The notes under the pieces are model-generated. The model did no database searches, was not told the origin of the DNA, and was given only the letters and a program-made list of their open reading frames with translations. A stretch of DNA of 64,000 nucleotides, from assembly GCA_037126765.1 (NCBI GenBank), contig JBBCBC010000030.1, positions 4,560,478 through 4,624,477 of the forward strand, read 5' to 3'. Positions 10,307 to 22,281 of this stretch are shown one piece after another (position 1 is the stretch's first letter; the number at the start of each line of letters is the position of its first letter). The position numbers and the translations under genes are program-made. The DNA comes from Stenogyne calaminthoides (taxonomy: Eukaryota; Streptophyta; Magnoliopsida; Lamiales; Lamiaceae).

Positions 10307-13300
10307 TGTTGGGATATTTTAGTTTTGATGAATTATGCCAAAACATTATCAACTTGTGTTATTGAAGTTAATCTACAGATAACAAGTTGAGGGGAACGAG
10401 AGAACAAGTTGAGGGAACTCACGAAATCGAAGTAGATGATCGAGATCGATTTAGGTCAAAAGTTCAGTGAGATTTACGCCGACGAGATCGATGATAAGTA
10501 AGATGAGTTCCGGTTAATCCATTTGGATGAGTTTTGTCAAAAATCAAGAAAGAAGAAAAGCTTAAGCCAAATTGATCGGAAGGATCAAAAGTAACCCGAT
10601 CGGATGACCCGTGAAAGATAAAATTCGATCGATGATCGAAGACCAGATCAAATGACCAGATCGGAAGAGGAGGTTCTTGTCGATCGTAAGAGGAAATATA
10701 TGAGATCGATCGAGATTAGATGTGATCGAGATCGATAAGCTAACCCGATGAACTAACCTTGATATGCTAACTTTGATGTACTAATCGATGCAGATAAACC
10801 GATATCTTTGAATCGATGTTGTACTAATCGATCAAGAGAGTCGATCGATCGTGCAAGAAGAAATCGAAGAAGTCATCATAAGTCATATTCATCGAGAATC
10901 AAAATGCTATCGATGATCGCCAAATTTCGAAAGTACTAGTGACTGTGGTTGGGGAATTATTTGCACGGATCTATTCGGGATGAATATTTAAATACAAAAT
11001 TAATTCTGATAATTATTACTAGCATGAATTAACCCATATTAATTCAAATAATAATTCAACAACAAATCATGCATATAAACAATTCACGAAATCCTACGAC
11101 GCGAATTACTACGAAGTTTACGTGAACTTACCTCTTGGAATGACAATGGTCTTGTATATGAAAACACACCAAAAGTCCTTCCCAAGTATTCCTAGTCCTT
11201 CGCCGACAATCCGGTGGAAGGATACTCATGAACAATTAACAAAAGGAAAAATAAACTTTGTTGCACCACCTTTGTGGATTTACTAATTTTTTTCAAAGAC
11301 ATGGAATTGTACTTGGGAATGAAAAAGAATCATCCCCTATTTATAGATGGGGTGGAGGACGATTTTTAGGGAAAAAAACAATGTGGGAAAATCTTTTCTT
11401 GATCTCCAAGAAATCTTGAATATATCTCCTATATTTTTTTCCCCATAATTAAAATATTCTACAAAAATCCCACCTCATCATGTTATGGAAAATTTTCGAA
11501 ATTTAGGGACAAGATTCCAAGATTTGGATCTTCTTGAATTTATGAGATATACTTGTACTTCAAGAAATACATATCTTCCATAATATCTTTTCAAGAAAAT
11601 CAAGAAAATCTTTCTTTCCCTTAATTATCAAAAATTTCGAAAATATCAAAAATGAATAACCAAGTGGGGGATTTCTTGAATTTAATGAGATAATTTTGTA
11701 TTCCAAGAATACATATCTTCATTCCATAACAAAATTCAAAGAAAATCTTTCTCCCCTTTTATCCATAATTTTCGAAAAACAAGGAAAAATAGGCAACAAG
11801 ATTTATTTTATTTTTAAACACCTTTTTTAGTTATTGGATTTTATCTTGGGCTACTTGAGGGGCCTTTAGGAGAATTAAGATTGGACCTTCCAATGGACCT
11901 TGAATTATCAATATTAAGCCACAATATTATTCAAGCCCATAAATATTAATTAATCACACTACATAATTAATATTGCAATATCCATCTTAACCCATATTAC
12001 AGTTAATATGACTCCCGGTTATTATTTCCCGTGTTTAAGATTATCTAGCCCATTAATTAATTCAAACCACTGAAATAGCTTTTCATTAATTAATATCTTT
12101 TATCCTTGGTAAAGGAACGGTTCAATTATCCATACCGGAAACTAGTTCCACTTGCAAGATTTGGTATGATAAAACTTATGAACCTCCCAAGGGGGCAAAT
12201 CGAACAAAGCGTGCTTGCACACGATTCTCCGTCAGATTAAATCTTAGCAATCGCATGTGATCAATAATATTGCCCAAGATATAGGGTATTGAATCTCACT
12301 GATTCTCTTCCCATAATAAGTCAAAGCAATAGTTACTAACCACACACAATCCTATTTAAGGGACGAAGATTAAGAAATAACTAACCACCGAGGTCTAATT
12401 CTTTCCAGCCTTCGATTCAAGAATTTGTCCTCCTCAGAGGTCCTCTTCAATGCATCACATGTGCACTAGTGTAATCTCTTGGTCAAGACAAACCAATCTG
12501 AGCCCTACACTACAACCTCGTCACGATGGATTGTTCATTTCCATCTAGGTCGTGAATGGTGTACTTTTTAGTTACAAGGAACTCATTAATTTAATCTTAT
12601 GTGATCTTGGTATCACTAAATTAACTACAATGTAACACGACTATTTAATGAACAATTATGCAAAGAAATATATGTAACATTCGATGATATTTAAAGCATC
12701 GATAAACAATTTATTTCAAAATAAGTCCTAAATTCGCTTAGTCCGATTATACAAAGTAAAAGCATATTTTCCAAGATAATCCCAACAACTCCGAGGGTCG
12801 ATTGTCTCAAGTCGGAAGAGTTAACTCGCTAGTCCGAGAGTCAAGATACTGATCGAGTTCCGTCCAAGAGAAGTCTGCCCAAGAATCCCGAGACTCGGAA
12901 GAATCTCAAGACTCGTCCTCAAGAATATAGCCAAGTAGATTCAAATGACGTGGACCAATGAATCAAGAAAAAGTCTGCAAGTTACATATAATAGTATGGA
13001 TTTGAATGTGGATCATCCAAGAATATTCAAATCCACACTATAAATACAAGTTATTCCTTCATTATTAAGTGTGGAGAATGTGGAAAAAAGATGCTACAGA
13101 GCCCATATACTCAAACATTCCCACCATAGAACACCGGAAGAAATACATGCATATATTCAACTATCCTGAGATCTAAGACAAATGTAATATCCTAAGCTTA
13201 GAAAGATTTTTCCATCCTAGCATTGAGGCTAAACAAATGTAAGGGAAAATCTCAACCTAGTTGAAACCAAACAAACCTTACCCAAATCACTTTGATATGT

Positions 13301-13650
13301 TAAGTTTGTAGGTGAGTGAGAACTCCAAACATCTAAGCAATCCCGAAAGGTAGGGTAGGCGATCCCGCGAGAGATAAGTCCCGCTTTGAGTGAGAACTCA
13401 ACATTCAAAATAAGCCATCCCTATAAGTCCCGCTTTGATGAGAACCCCAGAAACATCTATTTCCTAACACGTTAAACAAGTTATTATAGGGAAGAGTGGA
13501 TGTAGGAGTTGGACTCCAAACCACTAGAATCGCTTTTTTATGTTATACTTATGTGGATTATAAGTAAAAACATGTTTTAAAAGCAAAAAAAATCACCAAA
13601 ATTGTTTTATACATTTGATTATAAGTAAAAACCAAGAGCCATATACTCAA
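10307..13650 (+). mobile_element. Tandem LTR array, LTR copy 3 (interrupted and eroded)
   Basis: The copy starts TGTTGGGATATTTTAG like copy 2 and is recognisable to about 10943, then resumes at 12788 after an inserted block and runs to about 13.65 kb. Compared with copy 2 it lacks many short words (for example GGTAA in the GAGAACTCGGTAAACATC motifs). Its last 200 bp are a patchwork of LTR pieces in the wrong order: the AAGAGCCATATACTC block appears a second time near 13634. No primer-binding site follows it. Confidence 0.65.
10944..12787. mobile_element. Probable solo LTR nested in LTR copy 3
   Basis: About 1.84 kb begins TGTGGTTGGGGAATTATTT and ends ATAATCCCAACA, so the ends have TG...CA form with short inverted TTGGG/CCCAA. 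The flanks rejoin the interrupted LTR (GTGAC before, ACTCCGAGGGTCG after; intact copy 2 reads GTGACTTTTGAGGGTCG). No primer-binding site, polypurine tract or coding frame is visible inside, which fits a solo LTR of a different family. A clean 5-bp target duplication is not visible. Confidence 0.55.
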
Positions 13651-13699
13651 AACATTCCCACCATTTTTATATGCAGAACACCGACCAAAATCGGACACA

Positions 13700-15020
13700 T
13701 ACACGTAATTATATTTTCATTGGTAAAATCTTACGGAATAAGCAAAGTACTACTGCTTTTCTCCAAATAAGTGAAACGAACATTTTTAATATAAAATGCA
13801 ATGAAATATTTAGTGCATTAAAAATTAATCTAAGAAAAAAATTGCTATAAAAGGTCATTTCAAAATGCACAAATTTGTGGCAAATATATGGTTGATGGTG
13901 AAATGGGGCCAACCGGCCAAAGGGAGCAAGAATCATACGTACCATATCGTATTTTAACAACCTATAAAGAATCAATTTTTTATGATTTACCTTTATTGCA
14001 AAGGTAGTAACTGAGATAAAAAAAAAAACAAAAAAAGTTAATGTTAAGGGGGATCAAACTTAAAGAAATGCAATAATTTCTTATTTCATCTTAAATTGCA
14101 TTCTCAAAATATAAAATTGATCAAATATGTTTTAATAAAGTTTAGTAATAACATATAAAATAGACTAAGTCTTTGATGATCCGGTTTTCGTAGACTTTAA
14201 ATAAGATTTGTAGTTTTTTTTTATCTTTGAAAATTAAACATTTATACGAAAAGTATAAATGTTAATATAGAAACATATCCCGCTCGCTTGAAATAGATGC
14301 ACATTTTTGTTTTGTATAGTTCTTGGGTATAAGTCTTGAACATCGAGTGGACCCATAAAATAACATAAAATAACATTGATATTATCTATATAGTATCATA
14401 TTTTCATTTTATATGCTTTACTCCGTCGTAATTTTATTAATGTAATTGTCAAAATATAATTACCCTTAAACATTACTAGATAATCACTAAAAATATATAA
14501 ATATTAGAATTTTTTGTTAGAAAAATTTCAATTTTTAATACATGTAAATTATGTAATAATAAAGACTAAAACTCATATTTAACAATCATTGTTAAACCAC
14601 TAAATTATATTTTATCATACCGTAAAACCATCACATGCAAAGTATTTTTCTATAATAAAACATAAAATTGAAAGTGGGCCTAGTTCCCGGCACCCCCTTC
14701 CTCCATTATTGTTAATGGCCAAAATTTATATAGGTCTCATACATACATGATGCTATATAATCAATAGGTTATGAAGCATCAACTAACATCGAATGCACTT
14801 AAATCGTGCAGGGTGCATGCAAGATTTATCATATTATTATTATTATTTTGTTCGACCAAAGATTTATCATATTATAGATGATGTATATTTTTTTTATATC
14901 CATAGTAGTAATTAAAAAAACGGTGACTAGTAAATATTTATTATTTATGCATAACAGTGATAAAATTCATGTATAGAACTTATTCGAATGTTACTCATTA
15001 TAATACTCAATACCACTCTT
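13700..15020. other. Gene-free AT-rich spacer
   Basis: AT-rich sequence downstream of the BAHD gene. I see no gene, RNA gene or bounded repeat in it. Confidence 0.6.
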
Positions 15021-16412
15021 TCACCCTTTCAAAAATAAAACAATCAAAATAATGATCAAGAACCATTCACAATCAAATATCGATAGAAGATCTTTGTTAA
15101 CAATGGTAGTCAAAGCATCCATTTTTAATTTGGTGAGAGCCACACCTACTTCAATACACCCCATCATCCCCCTAGTTTCAGTAACAGAAATTGCACCCGT
15201 AACATCAATCGACACTTGTTCAATTTTCACGGGCTTTCCCCACCCGAAATCCAACCCGTACAGGCTCAATTTGGGTGACCCGGTAACAATGACATGGAGC
15301 TCCGACTCATGCATTACTTGCCACTCCGAGATCCAATTCTCGGATCCGCCCATTATATCTCCATTCACTCTCGTGACCGTATCCCCTATCGCTTTTGCCG
15401 CACGCACAATTCCGTTTTCTCCAAGTAATTCTCCTCGTGTAAGTGATGCTCGACCAAACCCAACACAATTGCCCACATACGTTTCGGGTACGGTGTAGGA
15501 AACCCGAGGCACGCCTCCTGCGGTGTAACCGAAATAATGAACGTTTTCGCAATCGTATGCCTCATTTTTCGAGCATTGCAATTTCGTCCAACACACCCAC
15601 ATAAATGCGCAACATATGTTGTTAGGCGAAAGGAGAATTGGATCAATACTTGACCCGAATAAAAAATTGGACCGGGTCAGTATCAAATTCTTGATTTGCT
15701 CCACTTTTGTTGGGCCAAATACAAAGGTGGATCTCACCGTATCATTCTTTAAACTATTTTTTTCACAATTGAACTCCTTTTTCGCATTTTTAATGTTACG
15801 CCATGAATCCAGGAGAATTGACCCGAGTCCACTCGGGTCAAGTATCACTGACCTATCGTGAAACGCCACGTCATCCTCCAACATTCCCCCATTTCTGCAA
15901 AGTGAAGCCCACGCGCTCAAGAAATAGTTGAATGTGCGCCAATCAGCAACCACATTGCGCAATGCAAAGCCGATCGAAATCCCAATTTCAGGAAAAACAG
16001 TAATTTGAACGGCTAAAAGTGGCTGTTTAAAACCTAAATTAACCCCCAATTTAGGAACTTGGTCACGAAAATGTTGATTAATTTTGGGGCAATCAGCGAT
16101 AAGATTCTCGAATTCGCCGGCCGCCGCGGCCGCAATTGTTAATGGAACGGAGTCTTCGTCAGTGTACTCAAGATGCGGCGCGGCGGAAATTGCCGTCGGC
16201 GTTACCAATTTTCCGGTGAGAGGGAAGAAATGCCGGAGAGTGAGAGAGAGTGTGTGCTTGAGTTTTGGGAGGAGGGTTTCTGTGAAGACGGCGGTGGAAA
16301 TTGGTAGGTCGTAGAAGAAGAAGGGTTGGTTTGGTGAGAATAGATAGGTTATCTTTTCCCCATTGAGAAATAGTCTCTCCGAATTATTGAAATCACGCCA
16401 ATTTTCAACCAC
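15021..16412 (-). CDS. BAHD acyltransferase (malonyltransferase-like clade) with altered catalytic motif
   Basis: A single-exon 463-residue protein of the BAHD family, cytosolic enzymes that move acyl groups from CoA thioesters to alcohols or amines. The N-terminus (FFFYDLPIS, LKHTLSLTLRHFFPLTGKL) and overall layout resemble the anthocyanin or phenolic-glucoside malonyltransferase clade. The structural DFGWG motif is intact at residues 388-392. The catalytic HXXXD motif reads NVVAD at 153-157: the codon at 15956-15954 is AAT (Asn), and the usual Gly after Asp is Trp. The family needs that His as general base, so activity is doubtful. The C-terminus continues past the usual end with a hydrophobic tail (WFLIIILIVLFLKG). 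The frame is otherwise open throughout. It could be an inactive paralogue, a neofunctionalised protein or an early pseudogene. Confidence 0.85.
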   Translation of the reverse strand: MVENWRDFNNSERLFLNGEKITYLFSPNQPFFFYDLPISTAVFTETLLPKLKHTLSLTLRHFFPLTGKLVTPTAISAAPHLEYTDEDSVPLTIAAAAAGEFENLIADCPKINQHFRDQVPKLGVNLGFKQPLLAVQITVFPEIGISIGFALRNVVADWRTFNYFLSAWASLCRNGGMLEDDVAFHDRSVILDPSGLGSILLDSWRNIKNAKKEFNCEKNSLKNDTVRSTFVFGPTKVEQIKNLILTRSNFLFGSSIDPILLSPNNICCAFMWVCWTKLQCSKNEAYDCENVHYFGYTAGGVPRVSYTVPETYVGNCVGFGRASLTRGELLGENGIVRAAKAIGDTVTRVNGDIMGGSENWISEWQVMHESELHVIVTGSPKLSLYGLDFGWGKPVKIEQVSIDVTGAISVTETRGMMGCIEVGVALTKLKMDALTTIVNKDLLSIFDCEWFLIIILIVLFLKG

Positions 16413-18870
16413 AGGAAGTTTGGGCCCATTTTGATGCCTTTTCTTTCATTTGTTGCAACATGAATCCCTTTAATTACCCGTCAAAAAAAATAAACCCCTT
16501 TAATTATACATACCGACAACAATGTAGGACAATCTTTTTTATGTGCTTGGTTTATTAGATTTTGTGGTAAACTCGATAATACTTATTAGCATATGAAATA
16601 TACGTTTTAACTAATAAAATATTATTTTTTAGTGATTTAAAATAAAACATAAAATTAAGTTCATGGGAAATCTAAAATAGTAATGCTAATTTACCTAAAT
16701 CATGAGATTCACTTAATTGTCTAAACATATTTCATAAGATCCATGCAATTGTTATTTGGGATTTAACGATCATGAGTTTTTTTTTTTTAAGTGAAAATAT
16801 AATTACTGTTGTTTTTTTTTTAAATAATAATAATTATTTAAATTGTGAGGTAGGGTAGTGGGCCTAGTTAACCACCCAACTAAAATGGATCACTTTTGGG
16901 CTTCCCAAGGTAGGCTTGATCCAATTCGTTCCGGGTTGGGATTAGTTACATCCATAATTTTTCAAAAACCTCGATAACATAAATAAATAGAGTGGGTCTT
17001 AGTATTGTTAAACGGCGATTCGGTCTAACCTATACAAATTATAAAGAATCTTTTTAGAAATATGAAATTTATTATACTAAGAGATTCAACTTAACTTTTA
17101 TCTTCTTGGGTGCAACAATTTTTTTTTATATTTATAAAAATTAAAAAAAAATGTTCAAACATTAAACATTACATAATTTCAAAATAATAAATTGCATATT
17201 TTTAAAAATAAATGTTCAAAATATAAAAATTAGTTCACATCATTTTTAATAACATAATTGAGCAAAAAACTTAACCCTAGTTTTTATCTTTTCGGTATCT
17301 TTTATAAATTAATACCATGCTACTAATTTTATAATTATAAAACTTAGCCTAATGTAGTACTAATTTTTATAATAGATATAAAAATATTATATTATTAAGC
17401 CATATTGCAAATTTTTCTTTGTTATTGATCTGATAACAAAAATTAATTAAATTTAATTGGAATGATCAAACTTGGTTTTCTAAATATTATAAACATTTAT
17501 TTGTTACATGATCTAAGTTTTTAATTTATATTTTATTAAACTTAAAAAAAAATCCCAAAAATTAGAAAATGAAAAAAATAAGAAATTTATGTCCCCATGC
17601 AGCCAGCCACACACGTAATTAGCATGTATTCACTGATTTGACGTAATTAATTCAACTCTTAATATTGTAAATATGTCGAGTGATCCCGAGGCTCTGTTAA
17701 TTAAAAAAAAAATAGACCACCTTTTTATTTATAATTAATTAGTGATAGAATAATTAAATAAATCTAGGTAGCAACTATTATTCAAAGTTAACAAGGATTA
17801 TTGAACACCTCATGTACATAGAGTTGAATCCATGAATTTAATAATTGCATAAGTGTCAAAGAAATGACGATTTCTTTAGTAAGCAAATCTTTGATTTCTA
17901 TCCAAATGAAGATTTATGCTTTAATTATTATAAACTAAACTATTTTTTATGTTGTTTTACTGCGCGGGTTTATAAAATTTAATTGTTCAAGCGTAGAAAA
18001 ACAGACAAGTGATACGAACACTACGTACTACATAAACGCTGACAACATTAAGATTAAATTTAAATTATATTAAGATTAAGATGTCTTATAAATTATGGAG
18101 AATTAAATTTGTGAAAAGTATTAAGATAAAGGTGTCACTGTTTGACGTAATTAATTCAACTCTAACAATTCTAAATAGAAGATGCAACCTGATCGTATTA
18201 AAAAAACATATGTAGATTTTTTTTAATAAAAAATTAGTGTTTAATAATTAAATAAATCTATTGTGTCATTTTCAAAGATTTCTAATAATTTAATTAATGT
18301 AAAAGATTGAATCCAGGAAAAACTTGCAAAGTTAAAGAAATGACGAGTTCTTTGACTCATGCTCATATTTGATTTTCAAATTGTTTATGCTTTAATAAAT
18401 TAAACATTTTTTGGATTTGTTTTACTGCGTTTATAAAATTTATTGTTCAAGGGAAGAAGGTCGAAACATACTATTGATTAATTTTAATCATAATTGCTTT
18501 GTACTTTTTTTTTTTATTTCAAGAATAAGAACCGTTAACTATTTAAGAATGATGATATCAAGCCCAATAATGAGGCTATAATTTTTTTAAAAAGTCACAA
18601 AACATTCTTATCCACTTCAATTCTTAAATTTTTATTTATTATAAGGGCATTATAAGAATTTTACTTAAAAACAAACTTTTGAAACAGTATTTTATTTTTT
18701 TGTAAATTACATATATTGACATGTTATGTATGTGTGTATGATTTTTTTAGACCACATATTAGTAAATATAGTAATTTTTTTTAATAACTCGTATTCGGCA
18801 CATTGACCTATTAATTCAGTGGACCAGAATCCACCGTTCACTAGACACAAAGCTTTGTATAAATAAATTA
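16413..18870. other. AT-rich intergenic DNA
   Basis: Long AT-rich stretch upstream of the BAHD gene. Two related blocks, near 17640-17900 and 18140-18440, share words such as TTGACGTAATTAATTCAACTC and the following roughly 250 bp in the same order. They look like a diverged direct duplication. No coding frame is convincing. Confidence 0.5.
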
Positions 18871-18874
18871 ATTT

Positions 18875-19150
18875 CAAGAGATGACCGCATTTAAGAGGTT
18901 CTCACTTCAAGTGTGACCAAAGTTATGCATGGACTAACGCACCTCAAGAGTTTATTATTCTCACTTCAAGTGTGAGCAAAACTCTATAATGGACTAAGCT
19001 ATCTCAAGATTTGATGGGATCGCACTTAAGAGGTTCCACTTCAAGTGTGAGCAAAATTTTGTATGGACTGATTTATCTCAAGATTTGATGTGAACGCACT
19101 TAAGAGGTTCCACATTAAGTGTGAGCAAAACTCTGTATAAACTGGTCATC
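18875..19150 (+). repeat. Diverged tandem repeat, four units of about 60-76 bp
   Basis: The core CACTTCAAGTGTGA(G/C)CAAA recurs at 18903, 18962 and 19038, with a variant (CACATTAAGTGTGAG) at 19111. Each is followed by a TGGACT...CTCAAGA block and preceded by TTAAGAGGTT in most units. Confidence 0.75.
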
Positions 19151-19170
19151 TTAACAATTGGTCACACTTA

Positions 19171-20112
19171 GGGTGTGTTTGCAAACAATAGTGCTTATTT
19201 TGACGTGATTGAAATTGACTGCAATAGTAAAATTGAAAGTTGGTAGTGTTTTAAAACAAAGTACTTTTAATCAATTTCTTAGAAGTTGGAGTGTTTGCAA
19301 AACAAATCACTTTTTAATAATTTTACAAAAAGACCCTTGTTATAAATAGAGGAAAATAATGGTAAAGTTGTAATATTGTCAAAATCATGAGGATAAAATT
19401 GTAATAATGTTTATTATAATAATGAGAAACACTTTTAAGCTAATAGAAGCATGGGAAGTGGTGGTTCAAGAAAACTTTTTTTTTTATCAGGAAAAAGTTT
19501 ATTTATTTACTTGAGTATAAGAATACCCAGAAATATATATTTACAGAGTTTTAGAATCCTAGAAAAGATTTAGGATTAACAAACCAATCTTTCAACGAAA
19601 ACTCTCCTATTATAATGAATTTAGCAGAATATCAACTCCAGAAGCGTCCTTTAATCTCATCCACAATCTTATCCACCGAAAAAGTTGTTCCTTCAAATAT
19701 CTTTTTATTTCTCCAATTCCAAATAACTCAAACCACACAAATCCAAAAACCAACGACAATTTTACTCCCTTCTTTCCCGGGAAGGATCCCGGAATGGAGA
19801 AGAAAATGAGCATCTATATAATTTATAAGAGCTATCGGGGTATCAAGCCAATTATAACAAGAGTTCCATACCTTTGAGCTTTCCGTGCAGCCCAAGAAGA
19901 TGTATTTTGCAGTTTCGGTAGTGGAATTGCACAATGGGCAGCTTGTAGAGGTAGTGATTTTAAGCTCTTAGTTGAGCTGAGGAGTGGTGCTTCAAGAAAT
20001 CTACTTTTAAGTACTTAAATTAATTAGTTTTTTGAAGTTGCAAACACCCAAAAATGATTGTAATCTAAAAATAAGTAATTTTAAGCTCTTAGTTGAGTTT
20101 ACAAACACTCAC
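19171..20112. mobile_element. Tourist-like (PIF/Harbinger) MITE split by a LINE
   Basis: The terminal inverted repeats are GTGTGTTTGCAAAC at the left and GTTTACAAACACTCAC at the right. Flanking TTA trinucleotides at 19168-19170 and 20113-20115 are the target duplication expected for this superfamily. Without the LINE inside, the element would be about 416 bp. Confidence 0.7.
19457..20002 (-). mobile_element. 5'-truncated LINE fragment with about 20-bp target duplication
   Basis: The insert (19477-19982) carries, on the minus strand, the C-terminal zinc-binding segment of a LINE reverse transcriptase (CNSTTETAKYIFLGCTESSKVW, split here as CNSTTETAKYIFLG and CTESSKVW), with a frameshift near 19760. 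A poly(A) tail appears as a T-run at about 19477-19486, the 3' end. The flanks AGTGGTG(G/C)TTCAAGAAA(A/T)CT at 19457-19476 and 19983-20002 match at 18 of 20 positions, a classic LINE target-site duplication. Confidence 0.75.
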
Positions 20113-20115
20113 TTA

Positions 20116-22281
20116 AAAAGTTTCGAACTTAAAATTAAAAAAATATATATATACTTTTAAGGTCCAAGTAGTATAATCAAATCGTTTCAATTAATTAACC
20201 TCATGAAGTGGATAAACTCATCCGCAAAAAACTTCTAGAAAAGTGAAGTAGGCCACATAGGAAAGAGGTAATCAATAATCATGTTGGACAAGAAAGCTAA
20301 TTAATATTTGGGAAATATTATTATATTATTTGACCAAAATCATTTTTATTAGATGCAGGGTTGATGAATCAATACCTGAAAGCTAACGACTTTGAATTCC
20401 TGCTACTGCATGTCTGGAAATTGCAACATACATGTATGAGTTTATAACAACACCAATTTCAAAATGGATCATAGTAATAAAATAGCTAGCTAGGTTTTCC
20501 ATTTTGTTCTATTTTGCTACGTGTACTTTTTTAAACTTTATGATCATATTATTTAAATTTAGTCATAAAAATATTGTTTTTTATATATATTAGTAATATG
20601 TTTTTAAAGGTGGCTGTTGACTTCTTGTAATACAATTTGTTGTACGTGAACAGTCCACGTGGACAGAAGGAGCGCCCCTATTGGAAAAAAAAGTGAAAAA
20701 AAATTAATATATATGTGTGTATAATGAGTCAATGACGATTAAAAATATAATTAGTAGATATCGAAGATGAAATGAACTGTGGCATGCATGCTATGCAATT
20801 TGAGATGTTTCAGTACTGCTATTTTAAACTATTTCATTGATAAATATATATAACATAAATCAAATTAAGCAAATCTTTGTGATTCATCATGTAACATGCA
20901 TTAGTTAGCGACGCATGCAAATCATCATTATTAATCTTATACATATATTAATTCTATTTGATTTTTTTTTCTAATTAATTTTAAAATTTTGACTGTGAGA
21001 CAATTTCACAGTATATTTCATAAAATTAGTTTATATATATATATATATGTGTAATGTGAAAATATAGTATAAGTCGATCGATACTAAATAAAATAGAAAA
21101 ATCGGACCCCACCATGAGATTTTGGATATTATCATCATCAAATGCGTCATTGCTAGACTAAATTATATATACATGTTGGATAGCATTAGCCCTTTTTTAC
21201 ATTTATTTTTTCAAACTTACATATATTAATTTGAATCTTCAGTAATACGTTATATATGAGGAATGCCAAAGTAGTTACTTTAATTAGTAAAGCACCAATA
21301 ACTGAAGTTGTGTTGGAAATTACTAGTCCAAGATTTGGTTTATAGAAAAGAATTCTTATTTCATTCATTTTTCATAAATAAATTTAATACGTTGATATCG
21401 TCAAAAAAACATCTAGACTATCAATGTAAGATTATTATTCAAACCATTTCATAATATTTCTACCAAATGTCTACGTACGTACGTATATATGAATTTCCTC
21501 ACACGCAAATAGTTGAAAATTAATGAAATAATTCAATAAAGTAAGAAGAGGCGACAAAATTCCAAATTATGAGGTTCCATAGTCGTAAAATTATATTTAA
21601 AAAGTAGGGTTTTTGGTGAATTGAAGCAATCCATGAAAGTAAGGAACGTCTAATTCTATATAATTGGGTAGGGGATGTAACAACCACACCAACTTATATA
21701 ACAGTCTATCTTACAAGACTACTTTTAGCAAAGGTCAAACCCATTATTTGTTTGCCACGTTGCTCATTTTATTTTATGAATGGAAGTTGAATCTTATTTT
21801 ACCTTAATCGTTGATTCACACGTTATGTATAGACCATGTATGTTTGTGATCATTTTTTATGTATTTTATAGGTTTAATTAGGTTATGAATAGAATAATAG
21901 TAAGTTATGTGCGTAGCTTTGCGTGTGATGTTCTCATTGATAAACAAGGACTTAAAAAATTGAATGGTAGAAGTCAATGAAATATATAGTAAGATTTTAC
22001 CTTCAAAATTTTAATTAGCAAGTTGATGTATATAACGAGAATAATTGTTACTATACCCATATATGTGTTCATTATTTTCTCAAAGAATTTGTATTTTAGA
22101 AGAAGTCACATTCACGATTGACTAGCTAAAATCAACTTTCTTAAACTAATTATACGTATTGCTTTATTTTATTTAAAATTAAAATGCAAAATCAATCAAT
22201 CTCAAACAAGTGGACGAACAATTGAACAAATCATTCACAAAATCTTGAAATTTCAACCCAACAATACGAGATTAAAACAAG
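20116..22281. other. AT-rich intergenic DNA upstream of the MYB gene
   Basis: No gene seen. There is an (AT)n run near 21030-21050 and a (TACG)n run near 21472-21487. Confidence 0.5.
20653..20664. promoter_or_regulatory. 12-bp palindrome containing a G-box (CACGTG)
   Basis: GTCCACGTGGAC is a perfect 12-bp palindrome with a G-box core, the kind of site bound by bZIP/bHLH factors. It lies about 2.4 kb upstream of the MYB start, so a link to that gene is speculative. Confidence 0.25.

Noticed and set aside
15052..15498. Plus-strand ORF of 148 codons opposite the BAHD gene
   Set aside because: It is the antisense shadow of a clear BAHD coding sequence and has no domain of its own.
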